Positions 52,712 through 61,516 are shown, numbered from the stretch's first letter. The stretch is DNA of 64,000 bases from JBCBRD01 sp039819785 (GCA_039819785.1 JBCBRH010000014.1:21794-85793), one strand, 5' to 3'. Notes: generated by a model not told the origin, from the letters alone. Numbers and translations are program-made.

Positions 52712-52787
52712 TGGTGCCGGCTGAGGGACTTGAACCCCCAACCCCCTGATTACAAATCAGGTGCTCTACCAGTTGAGCTAAGCCGGC
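52712..52787 (-). tRNA. tRNA-Thr (anticodon TGT)
   Basis: The minus strand reads GCCGGCTTAGCTC at the 5' end, the anticodon loop TTTGTAA within the CTGAT/ATCAG stem (anticodon TGT), GGTTCAAGTCC in the T-arm, and AGCCGGC-A-CCA at the 3' end. The 7-bp acceptor pairs perfectly and CCA is encoded. A run of T follows on the minus strand, which may terminate transcription. Confidence 0.97.
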
Positions 52788-52977
52788 TTTGACGCATTCG
52801 AGGCGACGTTATAGCGAGGTCGCGTGGTGCATGCCAGCCCGAATTCACCTTCTTTTAAGCCTGCAAGAAGCATCTCGATACAAAAATCCACGCAACACAC
52901 CTGATGGTGACGTGCCTCGGGTAACATGATCTCATGCATAGTCGGGTCACAACTGCACAGCACACCAGCGAGGCAAT

Positions 52978-53466
52978 ATGATCGGATGGCGTGGACCCCT
53001 GGGGCTCGCCATCGGGGGCATGATGATTGTCTTCGGTTTGTTACCGCCCTCCGGCTTCGCGCCTGAACCTGCGCCCCCGGCGTGGTTTCAATGGGTTTTT
53101 ACCGTTTTCGGGGCAATCCTGATCTGGGCCGGGATCGCTGTCATACGGTTCACATGGTTGCGTGGGTGGATCCTAAAGCATGGACGTCCGACACCGTGCA
53201 CAATCGAAATCTTCCCACCCAGTGATGATGAAAGCGCAATTTATGACGCTCGCGTCGTGATGCTTGAAGCAACTTGGCGCGTCCCAGTTGTCGGCCGTAA
53301 AGCGGCGCACAATGCCGTTGGACAGGGACCAGCGGACGGGAAGGCGTGGCTCGACCCCAAAACGCGATCACCACTTGCCCTTGAAAGGGCCGGACTATGG
53401 CTTGAAACAATCCCCCAGCCAGCACGCGAAAACGGCATGCAAACCTCAGCGTCTAGCGTTCCCTGA
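52978..53466 (+). CDS. Hypothetical membrane protein
   Basis: The 162-residue product has two N-terminal membrane spans (GLAIGGMMIVFGLLPP and FTVFGAILIWAGIAVIRFTW) and a polar cytoplasmic or periplasmic part with VVMLEATWRVPVVG. No named family is recalled; the layout is similar to DUF3592 proteins but I cannot confirm it. GAGGCAAT precedes ATG 52978. Its 3' end overlaps the convergent hlyD gene by about 14 bases. Confidence 0.65.
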   Translation: MIGWRGPLGLAIGGMMIVFGLLPPSGFAPEPAPPAWFQWVFTVFGAILIWAGIAVIRFTWLRGWILKHGRPTPCTIEIFPPSDDESAIYDARVVMLEATWRVPVVGRKAAHNAVGQGPADGKAWLDPKTRSPLALERAGLWLETIPQPARENGMQTSASSVP

Positions 53467-54805
53467 AGGCTTGACCCATGGCGTCTGTTAGCGGCTTGAG
53501 AATATAGCTCAGAATCGAACGCGACGTGGTCTCGATGAACACCTCGGCGGGCATGCCGGGAATAAGTCTGTGCCCGCGGCCAATGCGCAGCAGTTCAGCC
53601 GGCGGAATGCGAATGCGGGCCGTGTATGTCGCCCGCCCCTGCTGGTCGACGATTTCAGCCGGTGAAAGCCGTGTCAGCGTCCCTTCAAGCCTTGGAGTGG
53701 TCCGGGCATTGAATGCTGGGAACGTAACGAAGGCGACCTGTCCGGTGTGGACGCGGTCGATCTGTCGGGCGGCAACCTTGGCTTCGACGATCAGCGTGTC
53801 CCCGTCTGGAATGATCTGTGCGATTGGCCGGCCTGGCTGAATGACGCCGCCGATGGTGTTTGCTTGTAGGTCATGAACGAAGCCAGCTTTCGGCGCCACG
53901 ATGGTCGTGCGTTTCAACGTGTCGCGCAGCTTGTCGAGTTCAAGCCGTTGCTCTTCAAGCGCGCCGCTGACACGGCTCAATTCGGTCACGACCTCGTTTA
54001 GAAACTGCTTTTCGGCCTGCTGCTTGCGCAATTCCGTTTCAGCGATTGCGCTTTCCATCTTGCCAAGCTCAGCTTCCAGCCGCCCAAGGTCACCATCAAG
54101 CCGCGCAGCATCACGTTGAAGTGGGGCGACGCGCTGACGGCTCACATACCCACGGTCAAACAACGGCAGGACGGTCGAAAGTTCCTTGCGCGTGATATCG
54201 CGTTCTCGCCGCCGGGCATCGCGCTGGGACTTCAGGCTCCGGATCTCGCCTTCCAGCTGACGCAGCCGTTGATCGAGCACTGACTGTTCGCCAAGCCGTG
54301 TCTTGCGACGGGCACGAAACAGCGCCTGTTGCGCTTCAAAGACCTGTTGAACGTTGTCCTTCGACGCATCAAGGGTTTTGGGCAGACGAAACGTCTCCAG
54401 GCTATCGCGTTCCGCAATGAGCCGTGCGGATTGAACGGTCAGGTTCTCGGCGCGCGAACTGACGACCCCGAGGTCAGCTTCAGCCCGTGTCTCATCCAGA
54501 CGTAACAAGGGCTGATCAGCGCGCACGAAGTCGCCGTTCTTCACCAGGATCTGACTGACGACACCTCCCGTGGGGTGTTGAACCTGCTGATAACTGCTTT
54601 CGACGGTCACCGATCCGGTGGCAACCACTGCGCCGGAAATTGATAGGACGGTACTTAAAATCACCGCCCCGGCAACGACGCCCAACACAACCCGCCGCCC
54701 TGTTTTGACCCAGGCCGAACTGGTCTGCCAGTCGACATCGTTCGAGGCTTGCGCAGGCCGCCCGCGAGGCGCACGTGCAGCTTTTTTTAGGCCTGACCCG
54801 ATCAT
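53453..54805 (-). CDS. Type I secretion membrane-fusion protein (HlyD family)
   Basis: The 450-residue periplasmic adaptor has one N-terminal membrane span (VVLGVVAGAVILSTVLSI), a lipoyl half-motif (QVQHPTGGVVSQILVKNGDFVR), a long coiled-coil hairpin (about residues 120-300) and the matching VVAPKAGFVHDLQANTIGGV. GHRLIPGMPAEVFIETTSRS with the YILKPLTDAMGQAFRER end is diagnostic for HlyD/PrtE-type adaptors. It bridges the ABC component to a TolC-like channel, which is not in the window. Start overlaps the ABC gene stop (ATGA), so the two are coupled. Confidence 0.94.
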   Translation of the reverse strand: MIGSGLKKAARAPRGRPAQASNDVDWQTSSAWVKTGRRVVLGVVAGAVILSTVLSISGAVVATGSVTVESSYQQVQHPTGGVVSQILVKNGDFVRADQPLLRLDETRAEADLGVVSSRAENLTVQSARLIAERDSLETFRLPKTLDASKDNVQQVFEAQQALFRARRKTRLGEQSVLDQRLRQLEGEIRSLKSQRDARRRERDITRKELSTVLPLFDRGYVSRQRVAPLQRDAARLDGDLGRLEAELGKMESAIAETELRKQQAEKQFLNEVVTELSRVSGALEEQRLELDKLRDTLKRTTIVAPKAGFVHDLQANTIGGVIQPGRPIAQIIPDGDTLIVEAKVAARQIDRVHTGQVAFVTFPAFNARTTPRLEGTLTRLSPAEIVDQQGRATYTARIRIPPAELLRIGRGHRLIPGMPAEVFIETTSRSILSYILKPLTDAMGQAFRER

Positions 54806-57414
54806 GCGCTTGGCTCCGGTGGCTTAGGAGGGGCAGGCCGGGCCTGTGGGGTGTCTTGAGGCTGGGGTGGCGCGCTTTGCGTCGCCTGCGCGGATTGCGG
54901 TTGAGGGTTGTCAGCGCCTGCGGCTTGGTCTTCGGCCCGGCGCCCGCCAGCCCGGCGGTCAGATGTTTGCGGACGGGTGCCGCTGCGCCGTTCGGTGCCG
55001 CGCCGGTCACCCATGCGTCGGTCCATGGGCGCATCAAGTTGCCCGCTTTGAATCTGCGCCATCACCTCATCGCGTGGCCCAAACGCACGTTGAACACCCT
55101 TGTCGATGAACACGATCAGGTCAGCTTTCGTGATCGCCTGCACCCGGTGGGAGACCAGCACAATCGCCTGCCCGCGTTGACGGCATCCATCAATGGCAGC
55201 ACCAAGCGCGACATCGCCGTGGCGGTCGAGGTTGGCATTGGGTTCATCAAGAACAATCAGGCGAGGTTGCCGGAAAAGCGCACGCGCCAGAGCAATCCGT
55301 TGCCGCTGACCAGCGGAAAGGTGCGTTGCAAACGCACCAAGTTCGGTATCGTAGCCATTGGGGAGTGCAACGATCAATTCGTGCGCATGCGCTTGTTTCG
55401 CAGCCTCCACCACATCTTCATCGCTGGCGTTCACCTGGAACCGCGCAATGTTTTCCCGAACGGTGCCAGCGAACAATTCAACAGCCTGCGGCAGGTAGCC
55501 GATATGTCGGCCGAGGTCTTCGGGGTCCCAATGGTCCAGCCGTGAGCCATCCAGCGTGATGGAGCCCGATGCGGGCGGCCATAGCCCGACGAGCGCACGC
55601 ACCAACGAGGATTTGCCCGATGCACTGGGGCCGATGACGGCGAGCATTTCGCCAGGCCGAACATCGAAATTGACGTTGGCCAGGATCAATTGCCGGTTTT
55701 GAGGGGCCGCGACCCGCAGGCTGCGCACCGCAAGATGGCCGGTCGGCGCGGGCAACTCGGTCCGGCGGCGGGTGGCCGGTTCCTTGAGAAGCAGTTCATC
55801 GATCTTGGCATAGCTCTCGCGCGCCTTCAGGAACGACCGCCACTGTCCGATCGCCTGTTCGACAGGGGCCAGCGCACGACCAAAAATGATGGTCGCAGCA
55901 ACAATGACACCGGCTGAAATTTCACCCTGCAACGCCAGCGCCGCACCAATCGCCAGCATCATGGATTGCAGCAAAAGCCGTAACGACTTCGAGGCCGCGG
56001 TCATGGCTCCCAGCCGATCGGCGGCCTGCATCTGCCATGCAAGCGCATTCTGGTTCGTAATCTGCCATCGCTGCCGGAAGGCGGTGGTCATGCCCATGGC
56101 CAGGATCGCTTCAGCGTTGCGTTGTCCCGTCTCAGCCATTTCAAGGCTGCGCCCCGCCGCACGGCCGGCTTCGAGTATAGGTTTGCGTGAGCGCACTTCA
56201 CTGACCCAGGCCAGCGTCAAGAGCACCAGCGCCCCGCAGGTCGCAGCGACCCCCAATGTCCAATGCATCAGGAAAATGACCAGCAGGTAGACCGGCGTCC
56301 AAGGCGCATCAAAGAAGGTGAGCGGGCCTTGTCCGGCAAGAAACTGGCGCAGCGAATCCAGTTCGCGAAGGGCTGGAACGGAATGTCCGGTTCCACCGAC
56401 CGACCGCTTGAGTGCGGCCTCGAACACGCGTGTCGTGACACGCGCATCCACCTCCATGCCGACGCGGACGATCACGCGCGAACGGACGAGTTCCAAAACT
56501 CCGATGATGGCGTACGCACCGAACGTGAAAATCGATAGCGCAACCAGGGTCGGGATGGACCCGGATGTCATCACGCGGTCGTAGACCTGCAGCATGAACA
56601 GCGGCCCGGCCAGCATCAACAGATTGATGACGAAGCTGAACATCGCAGCTGCCAGAAATGCATCCCGGCTGGCGCGCAAGGCAGCGGCCATCTCACTTGC
56701 GTTGCTGCTTTTGGAAGCCACGGCCTCCGTGATGGGTTGGGGCCGTTGTTGTTCCGTGTCCGCCCGGGGCGCAGCCGGCGGCGGTGCCGATCCGGCTTCA
56801 AGGCGGGCTTCGATATCACCAATCACGCCTTTGGCCGCGCTTTGTGAACCGGGGCGTTGTGGGCTTTGCCGAATGCCTTGCACGCTTGCCCGTTGCGGAG
56901 CGGAGGTTTTGGTGCCGAGGTTATCGGCTGGTTGCCCGGCACGCTGTTGACCACGCGCCTGTGCTGCCATGCCATCAGGAGCACGCGGAGGGCTGTTCGT
57001 CGCCGCTGAGCGGCGTGGTTCAGGCCCGGAAGGGCGTCGTGTAGCGTCGGGACGCGATTGGCGGATGCGGCCAGCGGCGGAACGTTCAAGCCGGGCCTGC
57101 AAGGCGTGCTGGGGAGATGCGTAAGTCTGATCTGCGACATGAGATTGCGCAGCAGGTGACGGCACCGTTGGCGCGCCGGGCGGATGAGCGGACGTCGCGG
57201 CATCATCTGGCCCAGCATCAGGCTCCAACGGAACGGACCGGCCATCGGCGAGACGTTCAGCAATCGGCGTGATCGTGATGCCAGGACCAGGGTCGCGCAG
57301 AATTTCAGCCAGGCGCTCGGCCCCGCGGCGCATCCGTTCTGCATCCTGATCGGCGCTGCCCTGATCGGCGCCAATCTTGGCTGAACCCGGCGCTGAAACT
57401 TTCGGCTTTCTCAC
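54802..57414 (-). CDS. Type I secretion ABC transporter with long N-terminal extension
   Basis: About 870 residues from GTG 57414 (AAGGG upstream; ATG 57492 lacks a ribosome site). The PrtD/HasD-type core begins about residue 250: LAAAMFSFVINLLMLAGPLF, then six spans, Walker A GPSASGKSS, signature LSAGQRQRI, Walker B LIVLDEPNANLD. The first ~240 residues are Pro/Ala/Gln/Arg-rich and seem disordered, with two IxxRL/AERL helices; about 100 residues after the ATPase are similar. Normal family members have about 580 residues. No RTX or other type I substrate gene is seen beside it. Confidence 0.92.
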   Translation of the reverse strand: MRKPKVSAPGSAKIGADQGSADQDAERMRRGAERLAEILRDPGPGITITPIAERLADGRSVPLEPDAGPDDAATSAHPPGAPTVPSPAAQSHVADQTYASPQHALQARLERSAAGRIRQSRPDATRRPSGPEPRRSAATNSPPRAPDGMAAQARGQQRAGQPADNLGTKTSAPQRASVQGIRQSPQRPGSQSAAKGVIGDIEARLEAGSAPPPAAPRADTEQQRPQPITEAVASKSSNASEMAAALRASRDAFLAAAMFSFVINLLMLAGPLFMLQVYDRVMTSGSIPTLVALSIFTFGAYAIIGVLELVRSRVIVRVGMEVDARVTTRVFEAALKRSVGGTGHSVPALRELDSLRQFLAGQGPLTFFDAPWTPVYLLVIFLMHWTLGVAATCGALVLLTLAWVSEVRSRKPILEAGRAAGRSLEMAETGQRNAEAILAMGMTTAFRQRWQITNQNALAWQMQAADRLGAMTAASKSLRLLLQSMMLAIGAALALQGEISAGVIVAATIIFGRALAPVEQAIGQWRSFLKARESYAKIDELLLKEPATRRRTELPAPTGHLAVRSLRVAAPQNRQLILANVNFDVRPGEMLAVIGPSASGKSSLVRALVGLWPPASGSITLDGSRLDHWDPEDLGRHIGYLPQAVELFAGTVRENIARFQVNASDEDVVEAAKQAHAHELIVALPNGYDTELGAFATHLSAGQRQRIALARALFRQPRLIVLDEPNANLDRHGDVALGAAIDGCRQRGQAIVLVSHRVQAITKADLIVFIDKGVQRAFGPRDEVMAQIQSGQLDAPMDRRMGDRRGTERRSGTRPQTSDRRAGGRRAEDQAAGADNPQPQSAQATQSAPPQPQDTPQARPAPPKPPEPSA

Positions 57415-57722
57415 GCTTAAACCCTTGGTCTTCGCAGCAGTGGATATCCGCAGCAGTCCTGTGGTGCGCCGTGCGGTTTGGAAAAAAAGCATCGCGATTG
57501 CACGGACACGGCAGGGCCAGAAGGTGTGTGCAGATACGTGTTGCTCCGGGCCACTCTCTGTTTTGGGCCAATAGCGTGAGGAATGTCTTAATCAGCGTCG
57601 GAATCTGAGATCAGGCACGTCGCAAAAAACGAATAACGTTTGCGTAACGTTTACGATCGATTAACAAAGTTTGTGCGAATCTCCGTTCCGCAATCAGTTT
57701 TCGCGTTTTGCAGGAGTTTAGT

Positions 57723-58118
57723 ATGCGTATCCAAGCCGTTTTGGCTGCACTTATCGTTGCCGTGGCAGCGATCATCACGGGCCCGAAGACCGCAGACGCG
57801 GGCGGGCTGTTTGGCGACCGGGCACCGGCTGGATGGGGCACTGAGCGCACCGTCAAGCATTACGTTTATGCCCCGCGCTACCGTCACTCGTATCGGTTCC
57901 GCAATGGCACCGATCCATATGCCTACCGCTACGAACCCCGCGGTTACTATCCCTACTACAATTCCGGTTATTGGCGTCCTGCGCACAAGGTCAAGAAACG
58001 CAACGGCCACTATAAGCAGGCACCTTACTATCAGGCCTGGGGTGACAACCGTAAGCACTACAACCACCGTCAGTGGCACAAGGAAAACCATGGTCGCCAC
58101 CGTCTCGGCCACTGGTGA
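57723..58118 (+). CDS. Secreted Tyr/His/Arg-rich protein
   Basis: From ATG 57723 (AGGAG seven bases upstream) the 131-residue product has a signal peptide (VLAALIVAVAAIITGPKTADA) and a mature part unusually rich in Tyr, His, Arg, Pro and Gly (YAYRYEPRGYYPYYNSGYW and HYNHRQWHKENHGRHRLGHW). No domain is recognised; composition suggests an envelope or metal-binding protein. The reverse frame is long but lacks a ribosome site and signal. A strong terminator follows at 58187. Confidence 0.8.
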   Translation: MRIQAVLAALIVAVAAIITGPKTADAGGLFGDRAPAGWGTERTVKHYVYAPRYRHSYRFRNGTDPYAYRYEPRGYYPYYNSGYWRPAHKVKKRNGHYKQAPYYQAWGDNRKHYNHRQWHKENHGRHRLGHW

Positions 58119-58727
58119 TAAAGTCACGGAGATAGGCGAAGTGGATGGCAGTCGCCTGACGCAAGCTCCGCGCTGACCGGCACAATCCAGCACCCTTATC
58201 GGGTGCTGGATTTTTTTGTGTCGAGCCACGGCCCAGACACAGGCGACCGTGGTGTGCCGGAAAGCCCGGAAACGACCCAGCTGCGACCTGGATGGTCCAC
58301 AGCTCTCCAACATTCCCGGACGTCCAGATGCACACGGTGCCCATCAAAGCTGTCTGATGGATCGCTCTCCCATGTCAGCCATGCGCCCCAGCCATGCACC
58401 CATCACCCGGCATTTTGTGCTTAACTAAAAAGAGTTTGCGATCCACTGAACACGCTGCAGTTTTAAGCACAGATTTCGGGTCTAAGCGGGTGTTTGCCGC
58501 GGAATAATACAGCGTACGATTTGAACCCGAAATCCGAGAAGCGCATTTGCTAATCATGATCCGCCTGATCGGCTCGCAAATGCTCACGAACGCAGCAGCG
58601 ATCGAGAAAATTTGATTTCAAAAGGACAAAGTCTGAAACCGCTTCGTAGCCCACTTCGTTTTGAACGCTGCCGACCACAGTGGATTGATTTGTCACAATC
58701 ACGCATTTGAAATGAGAAGGGACGCGC
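58119..58727. other. Intergenic region
   Basis: About 610 bases between the Tyr/His-rich protein gene and the small membrane protein gene. It contains the terminator at 58187-58217; apart from that, no gene or repeat is recognised. Confidence 0.55.
58187..58217 (+). terminator. Rho-independent terminator
   Basis: Perfect 9-bp arms CCAGCACCC and GGGTGCTGG around a TTATC loop, followed by A and seven T. Confidence 0.93.
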
Positions 58728-59048
58728 ATGACCCAGGATCATTACAAACGACCGGATCACTACCGCGCCAGGTACGCTGTTTCCGAAGCTTCATCAGACA
58801 TCAGTCTTCAAGAGCGCGCACTGTTCAATACAGCCATTGGGTTCTGCATGGGTGTCGCCGTATCGAGCGTCGTCATGCTGCTCGACATTGCAACACTGAA
58901 AACCCTTCTGCTGAATTCGGAACGGCCGGAGATGGCTATTACCTTACTCTACGTTTTTCTTGGTTTGGCGGGTGCCGCGTTCAACGCTGCCATCGAATGC
59001 GCCATGGCCGATGGGGATCGACTCGATCGCCGCGATCGCAATCGGTGA
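58728..59048 (+). CDS. Small membrane protein (pair, member 1)
   Basis: The 106-residue product has a polar N-terminus, two membrane spans (NTAIGFCMGVAVSSVVMLLD and ITLLYVFLGLAGAAFNAAIE) and a charged end (DGDRLDRRDRNR). It resembles the gene at 59220 in layout: the first span ends with a short polar loop (IATLKTLL; ISGLRDLL in the other), and the second has an Ala/Gly-rich face. Function unknown. Confidence 0.65.
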   Translation: MTQDHYKRPDHYRARYAVSEASSDISLQERALFNTAIGFCMGVAVSSVVMLLDIATLKTLLLNSERPEMAITLLYVFLGLAGAAFNAAIECAMADGDRLDRRDRNR

Positions 59049-59219
59049 CACCTGACACGCCATCAGCCTTGCGATACAGTGGGATATGGCCCGGGAAGTG
59101 AGCCGTGAGCGCCACGCGGACGTAGTAAGTCGGTGTAGGTATTGCGTTACAGTAGGCACCACCGGTGATATCGACCGGTGATACCGGTTGAACCGAACCG
59201 ATGAGAAAGGCCAACCATC

Positions 59220-59621
59220 GTGACACGCGACCCATCGTCTGGGCGGGCGGACGCGTCAAAAGCCCAACGGCGCGAACCGGAGGCATCGGCACCCGATGCG
59301 CCCCAAGAAGATGCGCCTTACAAACCGGCCACGCCTGGGCAGCGCAACGACCCCCTGCCGAAGCTGATCTGGTTCCTGGGCTGTCACGCCGGGATCGGCG
59401 TCGCTGTCGGCATGATCTTCGTGACCGCTGTCTATCAGATGAATATCAGCGGCTTGCGTGACCTATTACACGCGAGCTCCGAACCTCTGTTGCCGCTGTT
59501 CATTCTCTATTTCTCAACGGCCCTGTCGTTCGGCAGCCTCAATATGGGTATCGCTGTCATGACCCTTCCGTGGGATCCCCCGCCGGATGATGGCCGCCAG
59601 GACGGGCCACCACCTAACTAA
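59220..59621 (+). CDS. Small membrane protein (pair, member 2)
   Basis: The 133-residue product has a long polar, Pro/Ala-rich N-terminus, then two membrane spans (HAGIGVAVGMIFVTAVYQM and PLLPLFILYFSTALSFGSL) and a Pro/Asp-rich tail. It appears related to the gene just before it. Start is GTG 59220 with AGAAAGG upstream. Function unknown. Confidence 0.65.
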   Translation: MTRDPSSGRADASKAQRREPEASAPDAPQEDAPYKPATPGQRNDPLPKLIWFLGCHAGIGVAVGMIFVTAVYQMNISGLRDLLHASSEPLLPLFILYFSTALSFGSLNMGIAVMTLPWDPPPDDGRQDGPPPN

Positions 59622-59679
59622 ACAGCGTAAGGGCTGGCTGGCTCCCCGCACGTCCAATCCGTCAGGCCCCCGTGATCTG

Positions 59680-59707
59680 CATCAGTTGATCTTCATCAGT
59701 TGATCTT
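59680..59707. repeat. Perfect 14-bp tandem duplication at rlmB stop codon
   Basis: CATCAGTTGATCTT occurs twice (59680-59693, 59694-59707), followed by a partial third copy (CATCAG). The copy at the right contains the rlmB stop codon in the coding frame, so the extra copy lies in the 3' untranslated region. Confidence 0.85.
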
Positions 59708-60595
59708 CATCAGCACAGTATGAAGCGCCACGGCGGCGGCATTCGACACATTGAGAGACCGAAGCCTGTCGCCCGTCGTAATGGCAGCAAGCTGCGTGCA
59801 CGTTTGCGCCGTCAATTGCCTCAGACCTTTCCCTTCAGCGCCAAACACAAGCGCTGTGGGCCTATCGAAAGCCAACGTCTCAAGTTTTGTGTCAGCCTCG
59901 CCGTCAAGACCGATCACATCGATCCCGCCGTCCTTGAGCTGGTCCAGCGTGCGCGACAGGTTTTGCGACAGATGCAAAGGCACGACTTCCAGCGCGCCTG
60001 AGGCCGACTTCGCCAGAACACCCCCCAGCGGCGGTGAATTCCGCCGTGTCATGATCAGACCGCTCGCCCCGAAAACAGCTGCCGACCGCAACACCGCGCC
60101 GACATTATGGGGGTCCGTCACCTGATCAAGCACCACCAACGGGCCATGCCCACACAGCGCAATCATGTCATCCAGCGTGGGCTCGGTTGGCGGCTCCGCT
60201 TCCAGGCAGGCGCCCTGGTGAACGGTCTCGGCTCCCAGCCGGCGATCCAGGTCTCGCGGGCTCACGCGCGTCACGTCCAGGCCGCACCCCGTCACTGCGT
60301 CACCAAGCCGACGCTCTGCATTTTCGGTGAGATACAACCCGCGCAGCGTCCGTTTCGGGTTCAAAAGTGCGGCTTCGACGGCGTGCAGGCCAAACACCAC
60401 GAGACTGTCGTCAGAATGCTTGGGTTTGCCGCCCCCTTTATGCGACCGGCCTGCCGCGTCTCTTGGCTTGCCGTTCGACGGCGGCCGCCCTTGAGAGCCC
60501 TTGCGGGGGTCCCTTTCACCGCGTTTGTGTGGTCGATTGGGTTTGTCGCCCTGCCCATCCGGCATCGTGTGCTGTGTCCTGTGATTTCGGCCCAT
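59696..60595 (-). CDS. rlmB: 23S rRNA (guanosine-2'-O)-methyltransferase
   Basis: A SPOUT-class enzyme that 2'-O-methylates G2251 of 23S rRNA. After a basic leader (KGSQGRPPSNGKPRDAAGRS), the substrate-binding domain begins LVVFGLHAVEAALLNPKR. Knot motifs are VVLDQVTDPHNVGAVLRSAA, ALVFGAEGKGL and RSLNVSNAAAVALHTV at the C-terminus. Start is ATG 60595 or ATG 60565. The frame stays open to 61039 but runs through both tRNA genes and is not coding there. Followed on the other side by tRNA-Tyr and tRNA-Gly, the usual alphaproteobacterial order. Confidence 0.95.
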   Translation of the reverse strand: MGRNHRTQHTMPDGQGDKPNRPHKRGERDPRKGSQGRPPSNGKPRDAAGRSHKGGGKPKHSDDSLVVFGLHAVEAALLNPKRTLRGLYLTENAERRLGDAVTGCGLDVTRVSPRDLDRRLGAETVHQGACLEAEPPTEPTLDDMIALCGHGPLVVLDQVTDPHNVGAVLRSAAVFGASGLIMTRRNSPPLGGVLAKSASGALEVVPLHLSQNLSRTLDQLKDGGIDVIGLDGEADTKLETLAFDRPTALVFGAEGKGLRQLTAQTCTQLAAITTGDRLRSLNVSNAAAVALHTVLMKIN

Positions 60596-60750
60596 CTGAC
60601 AGCCGACAGCCCTACGCCGAACCGCGCAGCCGGGCAAGTTGGTCAGGTGAGGCCGGAAATCGCCGGTTCCGGCATTGACTTTTGCCGCCCACCCCAGGAT
60701 ATACACCGCTCGCGGTTTTGAGCGCTGGGCCTTGGGTCTTGGCTTGAGAT

Positions 60751-60834
60751 GGGGGAATGTCCCGAGCGGCAAAGGGGGCGGACTGTAAATCCGCTGCGTA
60801 AGCTTCGTAGGTTCGAGTCCTACTTCCCCCACCA
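60751..60834 (+). tRNA. tRNA-Tyr (anticodon GTA)
   Basis: Acceptor arms GGGGGAA and TTCCCCC pair perfectly, anticodon loop ACTGTAAAT gives GTA, there is a long variable arm as in class II tRNAs (TGCGTAAGCTTCGTA), a T-arm GGTTCGAGTCC, and encoded CCA. 84 nt. Confidence 0.97.
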
Positions 60835-60961
60835 TCGACCTCCAGGCCGCCTTCTTCAGGGTTGCGGGCGTAGCGTCACAGACCGACTGGACCGGGAGCG
60901 GCAACCTGATTGGCCCTGGTATGACGCTGCGAAAAAGCGACGAACTGTCCGGCCAACGGAC

Positions 60962-61035
60962 GCGGGCGTAGCATAGTGGTAATGCGATAGCCTTCCAAGC
61001 TATTGAGGCGGGTTCGATTCCCGCCGCCCGCTCCA
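60962..61035 (+). tRNA. tRNA-Gly (anticodon TCC)
   Basis: Acceptor GCGGGCG pairs with CGCCCGC, anticodon loop CTTCCAA gives TCC, T-arm GGGTTCGATTCCC, discriminator T and encoded CCA; 74 nt. A degenerate copy of its 3' half follows at 61048-61094. Confidence 0.97.
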
Positions 61036-61047
61036 CCAAGCGACTGG

Positions 61048-61094
61048 CGCAGGCGTTTCAACCTAGTGACGCGGGTGCGGTTCCCGCCGCCCGC
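61048..61094 (+). repeat. Degenerate direct copy of tRNA-Gly 3' half
   Basis: The last 32 bases of the copy (61063-61094) align with tRNA-Gly 61000-61031 with 28 identities; the final TTCCCGCCGCCCGC is identical, and weaker similarity extends to the anticodon stem. The acceptor CGCCCGC is intact but no CCA follows. It is a candidate relic attachment site of an integrated element. The last codons of the lipase-like pseudogene lie within it, read on the other strand. Confidence 0.75.
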
Positions 61095-61516
61095 AAGGCA
61101 TCGCCGGTGTCGCCAGTGATCAAGTTGTAGAATTCGAGAGCAAGGCGCGCTTGTTCGCCATTTGGTGAACCCGTGGCGAGGGGAAAGCCCTGTCCGGGAT
61201 CGCCGACACCGAATAAGTAATTCCCGATTGCTTCGAGGAACGGCAGGCCGAGATCTGTATCGTCCGTCCCACGGAATGTGATGACGGTTTGGCCCTTTCA
61301 CTCGTAGGATTGCGCGAAAAAGCTGACGGCTTCGGCGCGGGTGAGGCCGTTGTTGGAGCCGGGCACTATTCCGAGTTCATCGGTAGCCTTTTCGATCTTC
61401 GCTGAGCCCAATAGGGTCTTGCTGACACCAAGCTTGCTTTCAAGAAACAAGCCCGGACGATAGCCGCGGTGATAGGCGTCGAGCGCCAGGATTGCTTTAA
61501 ACAATTCGGTGTTCAT
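61058..61516 (-). pseudogene. Lipase-like alpha/beta-hydrolase, nonsense and truncated
   Basis: Reading from ATG 61516 gives ELFKAILALDAYHRGYRPG and then AVSFFAQSYE, then stop TGA at 61298-61300. The same frame continues without shift as KGQTVITFRGTDDTDLGLPF and onwards to TGA at 61058. In relatives this joint reads roughly QAYxxxGxTVISYRGTDD, so the TGA likely replaces a sense codon such as TGG. The nucleophile GHSLGG that should follow is absent: the last 12 codons are read from the degenerate tRNA-Gly copy. So the gene carries a nonsense codon and its 3' part was lost at that junction. Confidence 0.75.

Noticed and set aside
57651..58313. 220-codon minus-strand ORF over the Tyr/His-rich gene
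   Set aside because: The plus-strand frame has AGGAG at ideal spacing, a signal peptide and a terminator; the reverse frame has none of these.
60596..61039. N-terminal extension of the rlmB frame and similar GGGNRTR-containing minus-strand frames
   Set aside because: They run through the tRNA-Tyr and tRNA-Gly genes; the GGGNRTR/VGEVGLEPT-type residues are the usual artefact of translating antisense tRNA.
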